Shown here: in pieces, positions 1 to 8,623 of the stretch
Position numbering within the stretch: the stretch's first letter is position 1
How the letters are laid out: each line of letters opens with the position of its first letter
Assembly: GCA_002361535.1 (NCBI GenBank)
Contig: DETG01000032.1
Coordinates: 12,468-26,517, forward strand
Source of the DNA: Prevotella sp. UBA3294
GTDB lineage: Bacteria; Bacteroidota; Bacteroidia; Bacteroidales; Bacteroidaceae
Length of the DNA stretch: 14,050 bases
Direction: 5' to 3'
Notes under the pieces: generated by a model
Databases searched by the model: none
Told to the model about the DNA's origin: nothing
Seen by the model: only the letters and a program-made list of their open reading frames with translations
Program-made: the position numbers and the translations under genes

Positions 1-2073
1 ATCATTGCTGCCGGACATATCTGGAAGGTGATGGCGCTGGCCTATCTGCCTCCGATGATTGCCGGAGTGGTGCTGGCGTTCAAGGGACGCTATCTCTGGG
101 GACTGGTGCTCACGGCGGTGTTCTCGGCTTTAGAGGTGCTTGCCAACCATGTGCAGATGACCTATTATTATCTGTTCGTGATCCTGTTCATGGTGATAGC
201 CTGGTTTGTTGATGCCCTTCGTAAGAAACAGATGACTCATTTCCTGAAGGCTACAGCGGTATGTGCTGCGGGTGCCTCCATCGGTGTCTGCCTGAATCTC
301 TCAAATCTCTATCATACATGGCAATACTCCCAAGAGTCGATGCGTGGAAAGAGTGAGTTGGTGAAAGAGAATTCCGCCAACCAAACCAGTAGCGGACTGG
401 AACGTGACTATATTACACAATGGAGCTATGGCATTGGTGAGACATGGACACTGTTGGTGCCCAACACGAAAGGTGGTGCCTCGATTCCGTTGGCACAGAA
501 CAGTACCGCCATGGAGCATGCCGATAATCAATTTCTTGAGATCTATCAGCAGTTAGGACAATACTGGGGAGAACAGCCGGGAACCAGCGGACCGGTGTAT
601 GTCGGTGCCTTCGTACTGATGTTGTTTGTCTTAGGCTTGTTTATCGTGAAGGGACCGATGAAGTGGGCATTGCTGGCCGCCACCATCCTTTCCATCCTTT
701 TATCGTGGGGAAAGAACTTCATGGGGCTCACCGATTTCTTCATCGATTACATCCCGATGTATGCGAAGTTCCGTACGGTGGCCTCGATCCTGGTGATCGC
801 AGAATTCACGATTCCTCTGCTCGCCATGTTGGCACTGAAGGAATTAGTACGTAACCCTATCCCTTCTAAATACATACTGATCAGCTTTGCCCTGACTGGA
901 GGCTTCTGTCTGCTTTTCGCCTTGATGCCCACCATGTTCTTCCCATCTTACGTGTCGAGCACGGAGATGCATGCACTCCAGAGCGGATTGCCTCAGGAGT
1001 ACCTTGCTCCATTGATAGGGAACCTGACGGAAATGCGCAAGGCGATGTTCACAGCCGACTGCTGGCGTTCATTGTTCGTCATCCTTTTGGGTACCGTGAT
1101 GCTTTTCCTCTTCATGAAAAAGAAACTACGGGCAGACTACATGGTGATTGGCATCCTTGTCTTGTGCTTGGTTGACATGTGGTCGGTGAATAAGCGTTAC
1201 CTGAACAACGAGATGTTCGTGAACAAGAGTGAGCGAGATGCACCGCAGGCAAAGACGAACACGGATGAGTTTATCCTTCAGGATACAAGTGATCACAGGA
1301 ACTACCGTGTGTTGAACTTGGCATCCAATACGTTCAATGAGAACGAGACATCGTATTACCATAAGAGCATCGGTGGCTATCATGCGGCAAAGTTGCGCCG
1401 TTACCAGGATCTGATCGATGTCTATCTGACTAAGGAGATGCACGACATGATGCCTGCCATTGCCGATGCTGCCGGTGATATGACCAAGGTGAACGGTGAC
1501 AGCATCTTCCCCATACTGAACATGCTGAATATGCGCTATGCCATCTTGCCTCTGCAGGGGGGCGAGACAGTGCCTGTTAAGAACCCTTATGCATACGGGA
1601 ATGCATGGTTTGTAGATGAGGTGCAGTATGTGGAGAATGCCAATCAGGAGATGGATGCCTTAGGGAAACTGAATCTGCGCCATCAGGCCGTCGCAGATCA
1701 GAAATTCAAGGAACAGCTAGGGGTGGCGAAAGTGCAGGACAACACCTCGGTGGTGACCCTCACTGCCTATGAGCCGAATCATCTCACGTATAATGTAAAG
1801 TCGGGAAAAGGTGGCGTGGTTGTCTTCTCGGAGATTTATTATCCAGGATGGACAGCTACCGTGGATGGTCATCCAGCCGATCTGGGGCGCGTGGATTATG
1901 TGCTGCGTGCCTTACAGGTGGCTCCGGGTACACATCAGGTGGAACTGATGTTCTATCCGAAGAGCATCAACACCACAGAGACGATTGCCTATATGGCCTA
2001 TGCCGTCTTGTTGATTGCCATTCTGCTGATTGCCTATTTTGAATGGAAAAAGAGTAAAAAAGTTCAGGTATGA
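1..2073 (+). CDS. YfhO-family multi-pass membrane protein, 5' end missing
   Basis: The reading frame is open from base 1, so the ATG at position 28 is an internal methionine and the true start lies upstream. 690 residues are visible; family members are longer, so an N-terminal part with the first membrane segments is missing. About ten hydrophobic segments can be seen, among them paired helices around codons 35-75, others near 200-230, 255-320, 350-375 and 380-400, and one close to the C-terminus (IAYMAYAVLLIAILLIAYF) followed by a lysine-rich cytoplasmic tail. Before that last helix is a roughly 250-residue soluble, beta-rich region containing VVFSEIYYPGWTATVDG, typical of the YfhO C-terminus. 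In Firmicutes, YfhO proteins are GT-C-like and take part in glycosylation of cell-surface polymers; the acceptor in Bacteroidota is unknown to me. Overlap with fkp suggests a role in envelope glycan assembly, which is inference. Confidence 0.85.
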   Translation: MIAAGHIWKVMALAYLPPMIAGVVLAFKGRYLWGLVLTAVFSALEVLANHVQMTYYYLFVILFMVIAWFVDALRKKQMTHFLKATAVCAAGASIGVCLNLSNLYHTWQYSQESMRGKSELVKENSANQTSSGLERDYITQWSYGIGETWTLLVPNTKGGASIPLAQNSTAMEHADNQFLEIYQQLGQYWGEQPGTSGPVYVGAFVLMLFVLGLFIVKGPMKWALLAATILSILLSWGKNFMGLTDFFIDYIPMYAKFRTVASILVIAEFTIPLLAMLALKELVRNPIPSKYILISFALTGGFCLLFALMPTMFFPSYVSSTEMHALQSGLPQEYLAPLIGNLTEMRKAMFTADCWRSLFVILLGTVMLFLFMKKKLRADYMVIGILVLCLVDMWSVNKRYLNNEMFVNKSERDAPQAKTNTDEFILQDTSDHRNYRVLNLASNTFNENETSYYHKSIGGYHAAKLRRYQDLIDVYLTKEMHDMMPAIADAAGDMTKVNGDSIFPILNMLNMRYAILPLQGGETVPVKNPYAYGNAWFVDEVQYVENANQEMDALGKLNLRHQAVADQKFKEQLGVAKVQDNTSVVTLTAYEPNHLTYNVKSGKGGVVVFSEIYYPGWTATVDGHPADLGRVDYVLRALQVAPGTHQVELMFYPKSINTTETIAYMAYAVLLIAILLIAYFEWKKSKKVQV

Positions 2074-4991
2074 AAAAACTGTTGTCGTTACCCCCGAACT
2101 TGGTAGGCTGTTTCCATGATGTGACGGGCTACGACCCTAAGGAATGGTTCTGCAGTCATGATCCCGTAGGACGGAAGCTCGGATCGGGCGGAGGCTCTGC
2201 CTGGCTCTTGGAGGAGTGCTTCAGACAGGAGGAAGGAGAGAAAGGGACAGAGATTGGAGAGAAGTTCGATCATTGGCTTTCTGCAGAGAAACGGTTGTTG
2301 CTGCATGCCGGTGGTCAGAGCCGTCGTTTGCCGGCTTACGCGCCTTCGGGAAAGATCCTCACTCCTATTCCTGTATTCCGATGGGAACGGGGACAACGGC
2401 TGTCGCAGGATCTGTTGTCATTACAGATCCCGTTATACCAACGAATCTTCGATATCGCCCCAGCCTCCCTGCATACCATGATCGTTAGTGGCGACGTGTA
2501 TATCCGGGCCACAAAGCCTTTGCAGAAGATACCTGAAGCTGATGTGGTGTGCTATGGCTTATGGCTCGGACCAGAAATCGCGCGGAATCATGGTGTGTTC
2601 GTGAGCAAGCGCACGCAGTCCTCTACATTGTCTTATATGTTACAGAAACCTTCTGTGCAGACACTCGGGGAACTGATGAAGGATCACTTCTATCTTACTG
2701 ATGTGGGTATCTGGCTGCTGAGTGACAGGGCCGTGAAACTGCTGATGAAAAGAAGTCGGGCTACAAGCGATTCACGTTCAGCTTGTTCAACAGGTAGTGC
2801 TGAGGGGGCTACCCCTTGTCTTTATAAAGAATATGATCTCTATGGTGAATTCGGTTGTGCACTGGGATCAAATCCTGGTGTCGTTGACGAGGAACTTAAT
2901 AGCTTGACAGTGGCAGTGCTGCCCTTACCGGGAGGTGAGTTCTATCATTTTGGCACCTCACACGAGATCATCTCTTCTACTCTGGCTATACAGAATCTGG
3001 TGAACGACCAGCGGGAGATTATGCACCATTCATTGAAACCCCATCCCGCCATGTTCGTACAGAATGCTGTTATTGAGACTCCCATTACGGAGCAAAACCA
3101 GAACCTGTGGGTGGAGAATAGCTTTTTGGGGAGACGTTGGACTCTGGCTCATGAGAATATTATCACTGGTGTGCCAGAGAACGATTGGGATATCTCTCTC
3201 CGTGCAGGCGATTGCATAGATATCGTTCCTGTGGGAGAACGTGGTTACGTGGTACGTCCTTATGGATATAATGATCTCTTCCGCGGTGACCTCACCGATG
3301 AGCGAACATTGTTCTTGGGAAGACCTTTCCGGAAGTGGACTGAGGATCGGCAACTTGACGTGTCGGTCATAGAAGGACTTGAGGACTTACAAAGTGCCAG
3401 GATCTTCCCTGTGACAGAAAATCTTCATGATGCCAGTTTGTTGCTACGATGGATGATGCACCAACCTGAACTGCAAGGGGGAAAACGCTTGTGGATGCAA
3501 AGTAGGAAGATGAGTGCCGAAGAGATCTCCGCTGGAGCAAATCTCCGTAGGCTGATCCGTCAGCGTACAGCTTTCCGTACTGACAACTGGCCTGCATTGG
3601 CACGAAATTATGAACATAGCGTGTTCTATCAGATAGACTTGGAGAATGCGGCGAATGACTTTGTCAACCATCAGATAGCAGATCCTTTGCCCGTTTCAGA
3701 TCAGGCACCTTTGCTTACCCGTGTCCACGACAGTATGTTCCGTTCTCAATTGGCTCGTTTGCGTGAAGGAGACAACTCGACGCTTTCTTCCCAGTGGGAA
3801 GAGAAGGCCTTCTCCCTTCTACGGGAAGGACTCACAGAACGAGTCTTATCTGAAAAGCAGACACCACGCATGTCGGTATATAGCGATCAGATCGTATGGG
3901 GACGTTCTCCTGTGCGCATTGACATTGCCGGAGGATGGAGTGACACACCACCGTATTGTCTGATGGAAGGGGGGAATGTGGTGAACTTGGCCATCGAACT
4001 GAACGGACAACCTCCGCTGCAAACCTATGTCCGTCCTTGTAAGGAACCCAAAATCATGCTTCGGAGCATCGATCTGGGTGCAATGGAAGAGGTGCGTACC
4101 TATGAGGAACTGTCTGATTTCAATCATGTGGGCAGTCCATTCTCTATTCCAAAGGCAGCATTGGCCTTGGCAGGCTTCTTGCCTGGTTTCACCACAGAGG
4201 TATATGATACTCTGGAACATCAACTCACTGCTTTCGGCTGTGGTATTGAACTTACGCTGCTGTCGGCTATTCCTGCGGGAAGTGGCTTGGGGACAAGCAG
4301 TGTACTGGCTGCAACCGTTCTTGGGTCATTGAGCGATTTCTGCGGACTGGCGTGGGATAAGAATGAGATAGGGTACCGCACATTGGTGCTGGAGCAGCTC
4401 CTGACTACGGGTGGTGGCTGGCAAGATCAGTTCGGAGGAATCCTGCAAGGGGTGAAGCTGTTACAGACAGAAAGGGGATTGGATCAGAGCCCGGTGGTAC
4501 GTTGGTTGCCCAATGACCTGTTTACATTACCCGAATACCGTCCCTGTCATCTCCTCTATTACACGGGTATTACCCGCACTGCCAAGGCCATCCTCGCTGA
4601 GATCGTCCGACGTATGTTCCTGAACCAGCACGATGAACTGGCACTTCTGCGAGAGATGAAAAGTCATGCGATGGACATGTATGAGACCATTCAGCGTGCC
4701 GACTTCCTTGAGATGGGACGATTGGTTCGTAAGACATGGATCCAGAACCAGACGATCGACAAAGGAACGAATCCGGCGGAGGTACAAGCCATTGTCGGTA
4801 TGATTGATGACCTGTGCTTAGGTTATAAACTTTCCGGTGCTGGTGGAGGCGGTTATCTCTATATGGTGGCCAAGGATCCTGAGGCGGCAGCTCGAATCAA
4901 ACAACGACTCATCCATCACCGTCCGAATGCTAATGCCCGTTTCGTCGAGATGTCCTTGAGTACAACCGGACTGCAGGTGAGCAGGAGCTAA
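2070..4991 (+). CDS. fkp: Bifunctional L-fucokinase / L-fucose-1-phosphate guanylyltransferase
   Basis: 973 residues. It carries out the fucose salvage route in the cytoplasm: the C-terminal GHMP kinase phosphorylates L-fucose with ATP, and the N-terminal pyrophosphorylase joins fucose-1-phosphate to GTP to give GDP-L-fucose for capsule and glycoprotein fucosylation. N-terminal nucleotide-binding signs are GSGGGSAWLL (residues 38-47) and HAGGQSRRLPAYAPSGK (79-95). A repeat-rich linker follows. The kinase starts near residue 605 with GRSPVRIDIAGGWSDTPP, has the GHMP ATP loop IPAGSGLGTSS (about 734-744) and the C-terminal motif KLSGAGGGGY (920-929). The start ATG overlaps the upstream stop as ATGA, implying translational coupling. 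Bacteroides fragilis Fkp is 949 residues; the extra length here is largely explained by a serine/alanine-rich stretch at residues 229-250, before YDLYGEFG. Both active domains look intact. Confidence 0.95.
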   Translation: MKKLLSLPPNLVGCFHDVTGYDPKEWFCSHDPVGRKLGSGGGSAWLLEECFRQEEGEKGTEIGEKFDHWLSAEKRLLLHAGGQSRRLPAYAPSGKILTPIPVFRWERGQRLSQDLLSLQIPLYQRIFDIAPASLHTMIVSGDVYIRATKPLQKIPEADVVCYGLWLGPEIARNHGVFVSKRTQSSTLSYMLQKPSVQTLGELMKDHFYLTDVGIWLLSDRAVKLLMKRSRATSDSRSACSTGSAEGATPCLYKEYDLYGEFGCALGSNPGVVDEELNSLTVAVLPLPGGEFYHFGTSHEIISSTLAIQNLVNDQREIMHHSLKPHPAMFVQNAVIETPITEQNQNLWVENSFLGRRWTLAHENIITGVPENDWDISLRAGDCIDIVPVGERGYVVRPYGYNDLFRGDLTDERTLFLGRPFRKWTEDRQLDVSVIEGLEDLQSARIFPVTENLHDASLLLRWMMHQPELQGGKRLWMQSRKMSAEEISAGANLRRLIRQRTAFRTDNWPALARNYEHSVFYQIDLENAANDFVNHQIADPLPVSDQAPLLTRVHDSMFRSQLARLREGDNSTLSSQWEEKAFSLLREGLTERVLSEKQTPRMSVYSDQIVWGRSPVRIDIAGGWSDTPPYCLMEGGNVVNLAIELNGQPPLQTYVRPCKEPKIMLRSIDLGAMEEVRTYEELSDFNHVGSPFSIPKAALALAGFLPGFTTEVYDTLEHQLTAFGCGIELTLLSAIPAGSGLGTSSVLAATVLGSLSDFCGLAWDKNEIGYRTLVLEQLLTTGGGWQDQFGGILQGVKLLQTERGLDQSPVVRWLPNDLFTLPEYRPCHLLYYTGITRTAKAILAEIVRRMFLNQHDELALLREMKSHAMDMYETIQRADFLEMGRLVRKTWIQNQTIDKGTNPAEVQAIVGMIDDLCLGYKLSGAGGGGYLYMVAKDPEAAARIKQRLIHHRPNANARFVEMSLSTTGLQVSRS

Positions 4992-5011
4992 AGACGAAAA
5001 GATTTAATCAA

Positions 5012-5878
5012 ATGGAACTTCAAACAAAGGTACATGTCGGGAAATCGGTATGGCAGATTGCCCCCAGCGACCAACTTCTATTTGTGGGCAGCTGTTTTGC
5101 CGCGAATATAGGACAGCATTTCTGTGACCAGCAGTTCCGCACCGTTGTGAATCCCTTTGGCGTGATGTACAACCCAGTCAGTATCCTGCATACCCTGCAA
5201 CAGATGTTCTCCCGAGAAGAAGATGTTGCGGATCCTCCTTCTTCCTCGGATGCTTTACGCTTCCCTGTTCCTGATGTGGTGGTTCTAACCTTGGGCACCA
5301 ACCATGTATATATCCTGAAGGAGACAGGAGAAGTGGTGGATAACTGTCAGAAACGACCGCAGCGTCTCTTTGATGAGAGAGAACTGACGGTGGAAGAGTG
5401 TGCAGCGTCCCTTGATGAGGCCATATCCCTCTTGAAACGCCTCCGTCCTACTGTCAGGATTATCCTTACGGTGAGTCCTATCCGTTACGCTAAATATGGA
5501 TTCCATGGCAGTCAGCTATCGAAAGCGACCCTCCTCTTGGCATGTCACCACGTTGTCAAAGAACATGTACAAGACAACTATCCGCTCGCTTATTTCCCAG
5601 CCTACGAAATCATGAACGATGAATTGCGCGACTATCGTTTCTATGCGGCTGATATGATCCATCCTTCCGATCAGGCTGTGGAATATATCTGGCAGTGTTT
5701 CGCCGATACTTTTTTCTCAAAAGATACTTTCCGCTTCATAGAGGAATACCGTCCGATCCGACAGGCACTACAGCATAAACCCTTTCATCCCGATAGTGAA
5801 GAGTATCATCAGTTTTTAATGCAGGCTCAACAGCGCTTGCAAACTTTCCGAAAGAAATACGGGCTTGATCCGGACTGA
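5012..5878 (+). CDS. GSCFA-domain protein (SGNH-hydrolase-like)
   Basis: 288 residues, near the usual size for the family. The family signature GSCFA is at residues 26-30 and supplies the nucleophile-like Ser27. LTLGTNHVYI follows near residue 90, LTVSPIRY near 150, and a DxxH pair, Asp214-His217 in DMIHPSD, lies near the end. That S...DxxH arrangement matches SGNH/GDSL esterases, so an acyl- or acetyl-esterase acting on a glycan or the cell wall is plausible, but the substrate is not known. There is no signal peptide. The gene starts 20 bases after the fkp stop, without a promoter between, so it is probably the last gene of the YfhO-fkp unit. Its position between a fucose-activating gene and a peptidoglycan gene fits an envelope role; this is inference. 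Confidence 0.85.
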   Translation: MELQTKVHVGKSVWQIAPSDQLLFVGSCFAANIGQHFCDQQFRTVVNPFGVMYNPVSILHTLQQMFSREEDVADPPSSSDALRFPVPDVVVLTLGTNHVYILKETGEVVDNCQKRPQRLFDERELTVEECAASLDEAISLLKRLRPTVRIILTVSPIRYAKYGFHGSQLSKATLLLACHHVVKEHVQDNYPLAYFPAYEIMNDELRDYRFYAADMIHPSDQAVEYIWQCFADTFFSKDTFRFIEEYRPIRQALQHKPFHPDSEEYHQFLMQAQQRLQTFRKKYGLDPD

Positions 5879-5903
5879 ATTTGTAATTTCTTCGAGGGAT
5901 TGC

Positions 5904-5933
5904 TTTCTGTTTCGGATATTTTGTGTATTTTTG
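5904..5933 (+). promoter_or_regulatory. Bacteroidota-type promoter for murF-alr
   Basis: The box TATTTTTG at 5926-5933 matches the TAnnTTTG -7 consensus exactly. A weak -33-like TTTC at 5904-5907 sits 18 bases upstream. Transcription would begin near 5940, about 30 bases before the murF-alr start. This suggests murF-alr can be transcribed separately from the upstream operon. No clear terminator is visible between the GSCFA stop and this promoter, so read-through is also possible. Confidence 0.55.
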
Positions 5934-5968
5934 CATGAAAATAGTATAATAACGACATTGAAAGTATC

Positions 5969-8506
5969 ATGACATATACAATTGAGAAGATTACGACCCT
6001 GATAGGGGCACGTCGTTTTGGAACACAGGATGCCAATGTGCGTTGGCTGCTCACCGACAGTCGTTCGCTATGCTTTCCCGAGGAAACACTTTTTTTTGCC
6101 TTAAAGACAAAACGGAACGATGGTCATCAATATATCAGCGATCTGTATCGCCGTGGAGTGAGGAACTTTGTGGTACAGGTGGTGCCTATTCAATATGAGG
6201 ATCTTTATCCGCAGGCTAATTTCCTGAAGGTGGTGGATACGTTGGCTGCCTTACAGCGATTGGCTGAACGTCATCGTGATGAGTTCAATATCCCCATTGT
6301 GGGTATCACCGGCAGTAATGGAAAGACCATGGTGAAGGAGTGGCTGTATCAACTGCTCTCAGGTGTGGGACTGTCTCACGACCCGTCGGCACAACAGCAG
6401 ACAGAGCCTTTGTCGGTGACTCGTTCGCCGAAAAGCTACAACTCACAGATTGGTGTTCCCCTGTCGGTATGGCTGTTGAACGAGAATACCCGCATCGGAC
6501 TCTTTGAGGCAGGTATCAGTGAACCAGGGGAAATGCTGTCATTACATGATATCATCCAGCCAACGGTGGGTGTGTTTACCTCTTTAGGAAGTGCTCATCA
6601 GGAGAACTTCCGTTCGTTGGATGAGAAGTGTACGGAGAAGTTACAACTTTTCCATGATACCAGTGCTGTGGTCTATTGTTCCGACAATGACACGGTGAGC
6701 CGTTGTATGCGCCGGAGTGGATACAAAGGAGAACGTCTTACCTGGTCGCGAGAGAACCGTGATGCAACCTTCTTTGTGAAGGAGGTGATGAGAACAGGAA
6801 CCTCTCCTTCGCAATTCTCCACGTGCGTGTCCTATATATATAAAGGTATAGAAGGCCAATATACGATTCCGTTCATTGATGAGGCTTCTATAGACAACTC
6901 TGTCACTTGTGCCGTCACAGCACTCCAGTTAGGTTTGACACAGGAGGAGCTGACCAAGCGCATGCCTCTCCTGGAACCTGTTGCTATGCGTCTGGAGGTA
7001 AAGGAGGGTCAGCGCGGATGCACGCTGATCAATGACTCCTATAATTCCGACATCAACTCATTGGCCATTGCACTCGATTTCATGAACCGCCGTCCAGAAC
7101 AGCAGAGCCGCCAACGCACGGTCATCTTGAGCGATATCGATCAGAGCGGAGAGCGTCCCGAACAGCTATACGATAAGGTGATTGCCCTGTTGCGTGGTCG
7201 CGGCATAGGAAAGCTCATGGGTATCGGTGAGGAAATCGCCCGTTATCTCCGCAGTGAGAAGATAGGGGATTTGGAATGTCATGCTTTTCGTAGTTTAGAG
7301 GAGTTCCTGATTTCCGACCACTTCCTGCATTTGCGCAACGAGGTCATCTTACTGAAGGGTGCCAGACGCTTTGGCTTCGAGCGTATCACAGAACTATTGG
7401 AGCAGAAGGTGCACGAGACGATCTTGGAGGTGAATCTGAATGCTTTGGTGGACAACCTGAACTACTTCCGCTCATTCTTGAAACCCGAGACGAAGATGGT
7501 GTGTATGATCAAGGCCGATGGCTATGGTGCCGGTGCGGTGGAGATTGCCAAGACTTTACAAGATCATCGTGTGGATTATCTCGCCGTGGCGGTGGCTGAC
7601 GAGGGCGTGACGTTACGTAAGGCTGGAATAACCAGTAATATCATGATCATGAATCCTGAAATGACTGCCTTCAAGACGATGTTCGACTATGATCTTGAAC
7701 CAGAGGTGTATTCTTTCCGCTTGCTCGATGCGCTCATCAAGGCAGCACGTAAGGAGGGAATCACGGGATGGCCAGTACACATCAAACTCGATACAGGCAT
7801 GCATCGCTTGGGCTTCAATCCCCTGACAGATATGGAGGAACTTATCGATCGCTTGCACCACCAACAAGCGGTGATACCCCGTTCAGTGTTCTCCCATTTC
7901 GTGGGTAGCGACAGCGATGACTTCGATCAGTTCTCTGCCAAACAGTTCAGTCTTTTCCAACAGGGAAGCCAACAGCTGCAGGCGGCATTCAGTCATCGGA
8001 TCCTGCGACACATGGACAACTCGGCAGGTATAGAGCACTTCCCTGAACGACAGATGGATATGTGTCGTCTGGGCATTGGCCTCTATGGTGTGAATCCCCG
8101 CGATAACCAGATTCTCAGTAACGTGAGCACGTTGAAGACAACTATCCTGCAGCTGCGGAAGGTGCCTGCCTCTGAAACGGTGGGGTATAGCCGGAAGGGC
8201 AAACTGACTCGTGACAGCATCATCGCCGCTATTCCTATTGGCTATGCCGACGGACTGAACCGCCACCTGGGGCGTGGGCGCTGCTATTGTCTGGTGAATG
8301 GGGAAAAAGCACCTTATGTGGGGAATATCTGTATGGATGTGGCAATGATTGACGTAACCGATATCCCTTGTCAAGAGGGCGATTCTGTTGAAATCTTCGG
8401 TGACCACTTGCCCGTAACAGTGCTCTCCGACTGTCTGGACACCATTCCATACGAGGTGCTGACGGGTGTGTCAAACCGTGTCAAACGAGTGTATTTCCAA
8501 GACTGA
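5969..8506 (+). CDS. Fused UDP-MurNAc-tripeptide:D-Ala-D-Ala ligase (MurF) / alanine racemase (Alr)
   Basis: 845 residues holding two cytoplasmic cell-wall enzymes. MurF (about 1-480) adds D-Ala-D-Ala to UDP-MurNAc-tripeptide with ATP; its P-loop GITGSNGKT is at 112-120 (Lys119), with SYNSQIGVPLSVW and the Mur-ligase NDSYNSD motif further on. Alr (about 485-845) begins at EVNLNALVDNLNYF and interconverts L- and D-alanine using PLP bound to Lys515 in IKADGYGAG. The second catalytic residue is probably Tyr740 in VGYSRKGKL, followed by AIPIGYADGLNR. The fusion is known in Bacteroidota and couples D-alanine production to its use. The ATG at 5969 lies just after a good promoter; residues from there (YTIEKITTLIGARRFG) already look like a MurF N-terminus. 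A glutamine/serine-rich stretch at 132-150 interrupts the segment between P-loop and RSPKSYNSQ. Confidence 0.95.
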   Translation: MTYTIEKITTLIGARRFGTQDANVRWLLTDSRSLCFPEETLFFALKTKRNDGHQYISDLYRRGVRNFVVQVVPIQYEDLYPQANFLKVVDTLAALQRLAERHRDEFNIPIVGITGSNGKTMVKEWLYQLLSGVGLSHDPSAQQQTEPLSVTRSPKSYNSQIGVPLSVWLLNENTRIGLFEAGISEPGEMLSLHDIIQPTVGVFTSLGSAHQENFRSLDEKCTEKLQLFHDTSAVVYCSDNDTVSRCMRRSGYKGERLTWSRENRDATFFVKEVMRTGTSPSQFSTCVSYIYKGIEGQYTIPFIDEASIDNSVTCAVTALQLGLTQEELTKRMPLLEPVAMRLEVKEGQRGCTLINDSYNSDINSLAIALDFMNRRPEQQSRQRTVILSDIDQSGERPEQLYDKVIALLRGRGIGKLMGIGEEIARYLRSEKIGDLECHAFRSLEEFLISDHFLHLRNEVILLKGARRFGFERITELLEQKVHETILEVNLNALVDNLNYFRSFLKPETKMVCMIKADGYGAGAVEIAKTLQDHRVDYLAVAVADEGVTLRKAGITSNIMIMNPEMTAFKTMFDYDLEPEVYSFRLLDALIKAARKEGITGWPVHIKLDTGMHRLGFNPLTDMEELIDRLHHQQAVIPRSVFSHFVGSDSDDFDQFSAKQFSLFQQGSQQLQAAFSHRILRHMDNSAGIEHFPERQMDMCRLGIGLYGVNPRDNQILSNVSTLKTTILQLRKVPASETVGYSRKGKLTRDSIIAAIPIGYADGLNRHLGRGRCYCLVNGEKAPYVGNICMDVAMIDVTDIPCQEGDSVEIFGDHLPVTVLSDCLDTIPYEVLTGVSNRVKRVYFQD

Positions 8507-8517
8507 TCCTAAAACGT

Positions 8518-8538
8518 TTACGTAAAAAATTTGCGTAA
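8518..8538. promoter_or_regulatory. Palindromic site upstream of the hexuronate-type transporter
   Basis: A 21-bp near-perfect inverted repeat with 9-bp arms: TTACG pairs with CGTAA at the ends and AAA with TTT inside, with one G-T position and a 3-base centre. Its left half lies within the perfect 10-mer TTTACGTAAA (8517-8526). It begins 11 bases after the murF-alr stop and ends 27 bases upstream of the transporter's -7 box, a typical operator position. No T-run follows the second arm, so it is a poor intrinsic terminator. The binding protein is not identifiable. Confidence 0.35.
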
Positions 8539-8565
8539 TCCATCACTCGTTCAGATTATTTTTCG

Positions 8566-8573
8566 TAACTTTG
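8566..8573 (+). promoter_or_regulatory. -7 promoter box for the MFS transporter
   Basis: TAACTTTG matches the Bacteroidota -7 consensus TAnnTTTG exactly and is followed by GCA, as at the other promoters in the window. No good -33 TTTG is visible at the expected distance (around 8543-8550), which would fit a promoter needing an activator. Expected transcription start is near 8580, giving a leader of about 45 bases. Confidence 0.5.
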
Positions 8574-8623
8574 CACAAAGTTCTCAACTTTTGACAAGCA
8601 TAACAATCAAGCATTAAAATATT

